From: Cyanobacteria bacterium SIG27 | GTDB lineage: Bacteria; Cyanobacteriota; Vampirovibrionia; Gastranaerophilales; Gastranaerophilaceae | Assembly: GCA_015152565.1 (NCBI GenBank) | Contig: SUTT01000012.1 | Location: 1-46,664 of the forward strand | Direction: 5' to 3' | DNA: 46,664 nt | Shown: one piece after another, positions 41,522 through 46,664 of the stretch | How the letters are laid out: every line of letters begins with the position of its first letter | How positions within the stretch are numbered: the first letter of the stretch is position 1 | Notes under the pieces: model-generated | What the model was told of the DNA's origin: nothing | Databases searched by the model: none | The model's input: the letters and a program-made list of their open reading frames with translations, nothing else | Translations under genes and position numbers: made by a program

Positions 41522-42331
41522 ATGGCAAATAAAATTCATCCAAGCGTTGTGATTCACGAAAGTGCTAAAATAGCTGAAAATGTTGAAATTGGAGCTTATA
41601 CTATAATTGGTGAAAATACAATTATAGAAGAGGGTTGTAAAATTGGCGAAAACGCTAATATTCAATTTGCCCATATTGGCAAAAATACTCGCATTTCTCC
41701 TTTTGCTTCAATTGGTGGTGAACCTCAGGATTTAGGTTATAAAAATGAAAAAACAGGTGTAATTATTGGTGAAAACTGTTGGATTAGGGAATTTTCAACA
41801 ATTAACCGTGCATCTGGTGAGGGCTCTAATACAATTATTGGTAATAATTGCCTGTTGATGGCTTATACTCACGTTGCTCATAATTGCGTGCTTGGTGATA
41901 ACGTCATTATGGCTAATGCTGCAACATTAGGCGGACACTGCCATGTTGGTTTTGGTGTATTTTTAGGTGGTCAAAGCGTATTTCATCAAAATCTTAGAAT
42001 TGGTGATATGGCAATTGTTTCAGGAGCTTCAGCAGCTAGACTTGACATTATTCCATATTGCAAAGCAGAGGGAATTCCTGCTATTCCAATGGGGACAAAC
42101 GCTATTGGTTTAAGAAGAAAAGATGTTGATAAAGAATCACGTGATGCGCTTCATAAGGCAATTCGTTTATTAAAAAGTGACGAATATAATACAACTCAAG
42201 CGTTAGAGTTAATTGAAGCTGAATTTAAAGGCAATAAATATGTAGATAATCTTGTTGAATTTGTAAAAAGTTCAAAAAGAGGTTGTTCTCTAAAAAGACA
42301 CAAAACTACATTTGGTCAAGACGAAGAATAA
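41522..42331 (+). CDS. lpxA: UDP-GlcNAc acyltransferase LpxA
   Basis: A 269-residue left-handed beta-helix acyltransferase. It opens with IHPSVVIHESAKIAENVEIG, has the QDLGYKNEKTGVIIG loop, and THVAHNCVLGDN holds the catalytic histidine. A helical C-terminal domain follows (EGIPAIPMGTNAIGLRR). It catalyses the first acylation of UDP-GlcNAc in lipid A synthesis, using 3-hydroxyacyl-ACP. Length is normal. It sits 19 bases after fabZ. Confidence 0.97.
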   Translation: MANKIHPSVVIHESAKIAENVEIGAYTIIGENTIIEEGCKIGENANIQFAHIGKNTRISPFASIGGEPQDLGYKNEKTGVIIGENCWIREFSTINRASGEGSNTIIGNNCLLMAYTHVAHNCVLGDNVIMANAATLGGHCHVGFGVFLGGQSVFHQNLRIGDMAIVSGASAARLDIIPYCKAEGIPAIPMGTNAIGLRRKDVDKESRDALHKAIRLLKSDEYNTTQALELIEAEFKGNKYVDNLVEFVKSSKRGCSLKRHKTTFGQDEE

Positions 42332-42343
42332 TAAAGGATGAAA

Positions 42344-43450
42344 ATGTATAATCCAATAATCAACAAATATGCTGATGTTTTAGTTAATTATTCAACCAAA
42401 GTTGCTAAAGGTGATTTAGTAATAATTTACGCTAGAGGCTATGAGGCTCAGCCATTGGTTAAAGAAATTTTTAAGTTGTGTCTTCAAAATGGAGCTCATC
42501 CTATTGTTAGAACGTCAATGGATGAAATAGCAGAAACATTTATTAAATATGCAACAGATGAGCAACTTGAATATATTGATGAGATGTCAAAGCTTGAAGT
42601 TGAGAAAGCTGATGTAATGATATTTATTGGTGCTCCAAGCAACATTAAAAATTTAGCTAATGCTGATAATGATAAACTTGCAAAACATTCTCGTGCAACT
42701 CATCCAATATTAGCAAAAAGACTAGAACGCTCTGCAAGTGGTGATATGCGTTGGGTTATTGCAAACTATCCAACAAACGCACTAGCACAAGAAGCTTCAA
42801 TGAGTTTAGAAGAATATAGCGAATTTTTGATTAATTCTTGTTATTTAGATCTAGAAAATCCATCTCGAAAATGGATTGAAATTGATAACGAGCAAAAAAG
42901 ATTAGCGGATATCTTAAATAAAACTTCTAAAATTAGAATTGTAGGAGATAAAACAGATATTACTTTTTCAACAAAAGGAAGAACTTGGGTTCCGTGTTCT
43001 GGGAATATGAATTTTCCTGATGGTGAAATTTTCACTTCACCAGTTGAAGATAGTGCGTCTGGTACGATATATTTTGATTTTCCTCAAAATTACCATGGTT
43101 CAACATCTAAAGAGGTTTATATAGAGTTTGTTGATGGTAAAGCTGTTAAATATCACGCTGAAATTGGCAATGATTTCTTGTGTAAAATGTTAGAAATGGA
43201 TGAAGGTTCAAGGTTTGTTGGCGAAGTTGCAATCGGAACAAATGATAGAATACAAGATGTCACAGGTAATATTCTTTTTGATGAAAAAATTGGTGGTTCA
43301 ATTCATATAGCGCTTGGCGCAAGTTATCCTGAAGCTGGCGGCAAAAATCAATCTGGACTTCATTGGGATATGATAAAAAATATGAAAAATGGCGGAAAAA
43401 TTTACGCTGATGATAAATTAATTTATGAAAATGGTAAATTTATAATTTAA
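42344..43450 (+). CDS. M29-family metallo-aminopeptidase
   Basis: About 368 residues. ATG 42344 is preferred over 42338 because AAGGA fits its spacing. M29 (AmpS/PepS/aminopeptidase T) metal and active-site segments are present: FPDGEIFTSP, RFVGEVAIGTN, and FDEKIGGSIHIALGASY, with SGLHWDMIKN near the C-terminus. It removes N-terminal residues from peptides in the cytoplasm using two metal ions. It is 12 bases after lpxA and appears co-transcribed, though not part of lipid A synthesis. Confidence 0.93.
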   Translation: MYNPIINKYADVLVNYSTKVAKGDLVIIYARGYEAQPLVKEIFKLCLQNGAHPIVRTSMDEIAETFIKYATDEQLEYIDEMSKLEVEKADVMIFIGAPSNIKNLANADNDKLAKHSRATHPILAKRLERSASGDMRWVIANYPTNALAQEASMSLEEYSEFLINSCYLDLENPSRKWIEIDNEQKRLADILNKTSKIRIVGDKTDITFSTKGRTWVPCSGNMNFPDGEIFTSPVEDSASGTIYFDFPQNYHGSTSKEVYIEFVDGKAVKYHAEIGNDFLCKMLEMDEGSRFVGEVAIGTNDRIQDVTGNILFDEKIGGSIHIALGASYPEAGGKNQSGLHWDMIKNMKNGGKIYADDKLIYENGKFII

Positions 43451-43451
43451 A

Positions 43452-44309
43452 ATGGAAAAAATAATATTCCCTATAAAAAATGAATTAGAAATATTTGAAA
43501 ATGAATTAAAAGAAGTTATTGCATCTTGTAATAACTTCTTAATGCAAGATTTAGAAAAATTTATGTTTCAAAAAGCAAAAAGATTTCGCCCAATTCTGGT
43601 TTTTTTGTTTGCTAAAATTTTAAAGATTGAAAGCCCTCTTGTACAAAAAATTGCTCTTGTGACGGAATTAATCCACAGCGCTTCTTTAGTTCATGATGAT
43701 ATTATTGATGAAGAAAAAACAAGAAGAAATACTCCAACTTTTTATGATAAATTTGGTTCTAAAATAGCGGTTTTAGAGGGCGATTTATTGTTATCTTTAG
43801 CTTTAGAAAAAATTAGTGAAACAACTCTTGAAATATCAAAAATATTTGCAAAAAGAATTAAAAAAACAATTCAAGGAGAGATTGAACAAAATCAACATCC
43901 TAAAAATATAGATTTAGGTTTATATTATAAAAAAACATACAACAAAACTGCAAATTTATTTTTGGCTGGGCTTGAGGCGTTGTTTAGTTTGGGCAAAAAA
44001 GATAATAATCTGTTTGAATTTATGAAAAATTATGCTCTTGCTTTTCAAATCAAAAACGATATTGATAACTTTAAAAATAACAAAACGGATTTTAAAAATG
44101 GCAACTACACCTTGCCTGTGATATACTTTTTTATGGAAAATAAAGTGGCAAATATCAATATTGACGCTAATTTTGATGAATTTATCGCTAAATCATTAAA
44201 AGAAGTTGAAAATTTAAAAAATGAAGCAATTGACAATTTGTTAAATATAGAAAGTTCAATTTATAAAAATAGTTTAATTGAATTAACAAATTATAGTTTA
44301 AGGGGTTAA
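43452..44309 (+). CDS. Trans-polyprenyl diphosphate synthase, divergent
   Basis: A 285-residue isoprenyl chain elongase. KRFRPILVFLFAK and LVHDDIIDEEKTRR (first Asp-rich motif, about residues 82-95) are clear. The second motif, normally GQxxDDxxDF, reads FQIKNDIDNFK (about 198-208), losing some aspartates. Chain length cannot be told; it could make the side chain of a quinone or a carrier lipid. It overlaps nothing but lies 1 base after the aminopeptidase, in the same run. The weak second motif might lower activity or mean it is one subunit of a pair. Confidence 0.8.
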   Translation: MEKIIFPIKNELEIFENELKEVIASCNNFLMQDLEKFMFQKAKRFRPILVFLFAKILKIESPLVQKIALVTELIHSASLVHDDIIDEEKTRRNTPTFYDKFGSKIAVLEGDLLLSLALEKISETTLEISKIFAKRIKKTIQGEIEQNQHPKNIDLGLYYKKTYNKTANLFLAGLEALFSLGKKDNNLFEFMKNYALAFQIKNDIDNFKNNKTDFKNGNYTLPVIYFFMENKVANINIDANFDEFIAKSLKEVENLKNEAIDNLLNIESSIYKNSLIELTNYSLRG

Positions 44310-44311
44310 AT

Positions 44312-45673
44312 TTGAATAGAATAGCAAACTTTTTTAATAAAAATTATAAAACATTAGTATTTTGTGCAATATTTTTGATTGTTTGTTTTTTATATAATAT
44401 CAACAATCAAGAATTAAATAATTTTTTAAAAAGAGGTATTGTTCTTGAATATTCAATTCCTTTAAATCAAAAAATCGATAAAGAAAAAATTGAAAAAAAA
44501 TTAGCAGATTTAGATATTAAATATGCACTTGTAAATAACATCCAAAATGAGAAATCTTACTATTACGATAAAGATAATAATAAAGTAGTAAATGCACTAT
44601 ATATTTTACTTCCATATCTGGCAGATAACAGCAAAAAAGAGCTTTTTAATCAGATATCTGACTATGTTTTTGATAATTATAAATCGTCTAAATTGTTAAA
44701 TGTTAAAACCTTAAATGATAATTATCATAAACCGTTTGGTGCTTTTATTAAGTTTTTGAGTGTTTTAATTGTTAGTTTTTTTGTTTGGATAATGTTTTTT
44801 TATTTGCTTTGCAGAGAAAAAGATATTTTTAAAAATATTATTAAAAATATCAAAATTTTTATAGTTGCAAAAAAAGACGCATTTGTTGAATTTATCAAAA
44901 AAACAAAAGAAAAAGGCGTTGGATATTTCTTTAAAGTAATTCTTTTTGACGAAACAAAAGATGAAAACGGCAACGAAAAAGAAGTTGATATGACAAAAGA
45001 AATAGTTGGAACTATTGTTTTTGTTTTAGTGAGCGTGATATTAATTAGATATTTTTTAGGTGAACTGCGTTGGATCCCATCTGGTTCAATGCGCCCTACA
45101 ATACTTGAAAAAGATAGGGTTTTTGTTGAAAAACTTGATTTTCCTAAAAAAGAAATTAAACGTGGAGATATTTTGGTTTTTTATCCACCAGAAGTTGTTT
45201 TGAAAAATGATGTAATTTCAGTTTTTTCTAGACTATCTGGCATTTTTTGTAAAGACATAGCGTACATTAAAAGAGCTATTGGCATGCCTAATGATAAATT
45301 TGAAATAAAATATGATGAAATTAAAAACCAATATAGAGTTTTTATTAATGATGTTGCGCTGAATGAACCTTATGTTATTTCAAAAAGCGAATGGAGTCCG
45401 TGCAATGAAAAAATGTATTGCGGTCCATTTATAATTCCAAATGGGCATTACTTTATGATGGGAGATAACAGGGGTAACTCTCAGGATAGCCGTTTTTGGG
45501 GCTTTTTAGATGAAAAAAGAATAATTGGCAGAGCTAATTTTATGTTTTGGCCAATATCAAGAATTAATATTTTAAATGATAAATATATTGAGCTTCATTC
45601 AAAGAAAGAAGATGAAAAATATATCAATCAAAATTACATAATTAATAGATATGAATTTTTATATAATATTTGA
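44312..45673 (+). CDS. lepB: Signal peptidase I with long N-terminal membrane extension
   Basis: A 453-residue protein starting at TTG 44312 after AGGGG. The last 220 residues are the S26 signal peptidase: WIPSGSMRPT has the catalytic serine (about 257), YIKRAIGMPND the general-base lysine (about 319), and HYFMMGDNRGNSQDSRFWGF the conserved box. Membrane helices appear near residues 14-31, 148-170 and 230-248, the last being the usual anchor. The 230 residues before the anchor are not part of a normal signal peptidase (about 170-320 residues) and have no recognised domain. It cleaves signal peptides of exported proteins. Confidence 0.9.
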   Translation: MNRIANFFNKNYKTLVFCAIFLIVCFLYNINNQELNNFLKRGIVLEYSIPLNQKIDKEKIEKKLADLDIKYALVNNIQNEKSYYYDKDNNKVVNALYILLPYLADNSKKELFNQISDYVFDNYKSSKLLNVKTLNDNYHKPFGAFIKFLSVLIVSFFVWIMFFYLLCREKDIFKNIIKNIKIFIVAKKDAFVEFIKKTKEKGVGYFFKVILFDETKDENGNEKEVDMTKEIVGTIVFVLVSVILIRYFLGELRWIPSGSMRPTILEKDRVFVEKLDFPKKEIKRGDILVFYPPEVVLKNDVISVFSRLSGIFCKDIAYIKRAIGMPNDKFEIKYDEIKNQYRVFINDVALNEPYVISKSEWSPCNEKMYCGPFIIPNGHYFMMGDNRGNSQDSRFWGFLDEKRIIGRANFMFWPISRINILNDKYIELHSKKEDEKYINQNYIINRYEFLYNI

Positions 45674-45737
45674 CATGCCTTACTCTTTTATAGTCTAATT
45701 AATATACTAGGCTGATTAAGAGTTTACAAATAAGTAG

Positions 45738-46664
45738 ATGTATATAAAAGAAATAGAAATTGACAACTTTAAATCCTTTGCAAATAAGGTGACTGTTCCT
45801 TTGATGCGCGGTTTTACTGCGATTTCTGGGCCAAATGGTTCTGGCAAAAGTAACATTATTGATTCAGTTTTGTTTGCGCTTGGGCTTACTACTGCTCGCA
45901 CATTAAGGTCTGAACAAGGTGTTGCTGATTTAATTACAAATCACAATAAACGTGGCGAAGCAAGCGTTAAAGTTACTTTTTCAGATGATGAAAACAATAA
46001 TGAATTTTCAATAAAAAGACATATTAAAAAAGGTAGAAATGGCGTTCAATCTAACTATTATTACAATGATAAACCTGCTACTTTAACTCAAATTCACCTA
46101 GAACTTGAAAAATATAACATTTCCCCAAACAGTTATAACGTTATGATGCAAGGGGACGTTACAGAAATTACAAAATGTTCTCCAATCGAACGTCGTAAAA
46201 TTATAGATGAAATCGCTGGAACTGCTGATTTTGATAGAAAAATCAACTTAGCATCCGAACAAATTCAAAGCGTTGAAGATAGAGTAGCTAACACTAATAT
46301 CTTAATGAATGAAATTGATAACCGTATTGAACAGTTAAAGCAAGAAAGAGAAGTTGCTCTTAAATATAAAAAGTTTAAAGATGAAAAAACAGAGCTTGAA
46401 ACAAAAATTCAATCTGCAAAATATTTTGATACTCAAAGAGCACTTGAACTTGTTCATCAAAATATTTTATTAGCTACAAAAACAAAAAAAGAACTAACGC
46501 AAAAATTAAAAGAAGCAGAATCAAAAATTAACGACACCAAAGCAAAATATGATGAAGTTAATGCTCAGGTGCGTGCTCAGGGCGAAGAAAAACAACTTGA
46601 AGTTAAAAAAACTGCAGAAGAAAAAAAGGGTGCAATTGAGCGCAAAAATTCAGCTATTGCGCAA
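45738..46664 (+). CDS. smc: Chromosome condensation protein SMC, N-terminal part
   Basis: The frame opens at ATG 45738 and is uninterrupted to the window edge (309 codons), so the gene is truncated by the window. MYIKEIEIDNFKSFANKVTV and GPNGSGKSNIIDSVLFALG (Walker A, about residues 34-41) are the SMC head. QGDVTEI and SPIERRKIIDEIAG follow, then a long charged coiled coil begins at about residue 185. SMC dimers with ScpA and ScpB compact and separate chromosomes. A possible promoter (TTGACA at 45670, weak -10 near 45694) lies between lepB and smc. Confidence 0.95.
   Translation, partial: MYIKEIEIDNFKSFANKVTVPLMRGFTAISGPNGSGKSNIIDSVLFALGLTTARTLRSEQGVADLITNHNKRGEASVKVTFSDDENNNEFSIKRHIKKGRNGVQSNYYYNDKPATLTQIHLELEKYNISPNSYNVMMQGDVTEITKCSPIERRKIIDEIAGTADFDRKINLASEQIQSVEDRVANTNILMNEIDNRIEQLKQEREVALKYKKFKDEKTELETKIQSAKYFDTQRALELVHQNILLATKTKKELTQKLKEAESKINDTKAKYDEVNAQVRAQGEEKQLEVKKTAEEKKGAIERKNSAIAQ

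Noticed and set aside
45670-45699. Strong promoter for smc
   Set aside because: TTGACA is perfect, but the best -10 at about 18 bp is TCTAAT, which is weak; it is mentioned only as possible.
1-46664. CRISPR array, rRNA or tRNA genes
   Set aside because: No regularly spaced repeats with unique spacers, no cas genes, and no recognisable tRNA arms or rRNA segments were seen by eye. A covariance scan was not possible here.

Overview
This is an AT-rich bacterial window with a Gram-negative-type outer-membrane gene set (lpxD-lpxC-fabZ-lpxA, an ADP-heptose pathway enzyme, a SurA/PrsA-like foldase lipoprotein). Several lineage-specific proteins carry short N-terminal motifs such as NISFGAKF, CPNFKRA and SVSFKGN. 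Together these suggest a gut-type non-photosynthetic cyanobacterial relative (Melainabacteria/Gastranaerophilales). That assignment is inference: there is no rRNA or marker phylogeny here.

Region 1 (about 1-17.9 kb) is an accessory, defence-rich island. At its left end lies a retron candidate, all on the minus strand. It has a promoter, a 132-nt non-coding RNA bounded by a perfect 12-bp inverted repeat (a1/a2), and a reverse transcriptase with the retron NAxxH, YADD and VTG motifs. The RT is fused to a Schlafen-type AlbA_2 domain. This is the most interesting object in the window. Next to it is a visibly more GC-rich mobile element (about 1.77-6.03 kb): a Mu-type DDE transposase, a MuB-like ATPase and a third protein on one strand, and a small helix-turn-helix protein plus a catalytic-domain-only tyrosine recombinase on the other. 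AT-rich genes follow: a HEPN-like protein, a two-gene type IIG restriction-modification system, an Mrr-type endonuclease, a DUF4186 protein, an unknown gene paired with an XRE-IrrE metallopeptidase regulator, and a hipBA toxin-antitoxin pair. The island ends in about 480 bp of mostly non-coding DNA holding a coding remnant.

Region 2 (18.3-29.3 kb) holds lineage-specific and single-gene units: unknown proteins with SFGA/SFKG-type N-termini, a TPR membrane protein, two unrelated uracil-DNA-glycosylase-superfamily genes transcribed divergently, a GH77-like glucanotransferase, a coiled-coil/esterase protein with an EF-hand-like C-terminus, a six-helix membrane protein, a small secreted protein, and pdxJ.

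Region 3 (29.4-46.7 kb) is core chromosome on the plus strand. A first tightly packed run encodes a zinc-ribbon/cyclase-like/AAA/TPR regulator, a PlsC-type acyltransferase, Mfd and a parvulin-like lipoprotein, and ends at a strong intrinsic terminator. A second run encodes the heptose adenylyltransferase, LpxD, LpxC, FabZ, LpxA, an M29 aminopeptidase, a polyprenyl synthase and an N-terminally extended signal peptidase I. The start of smc runs off the right edge. The lpx genes make the acylated glucosamine core of lipid A, and RfaE2 supplies activated heptose for the LPS inner core.
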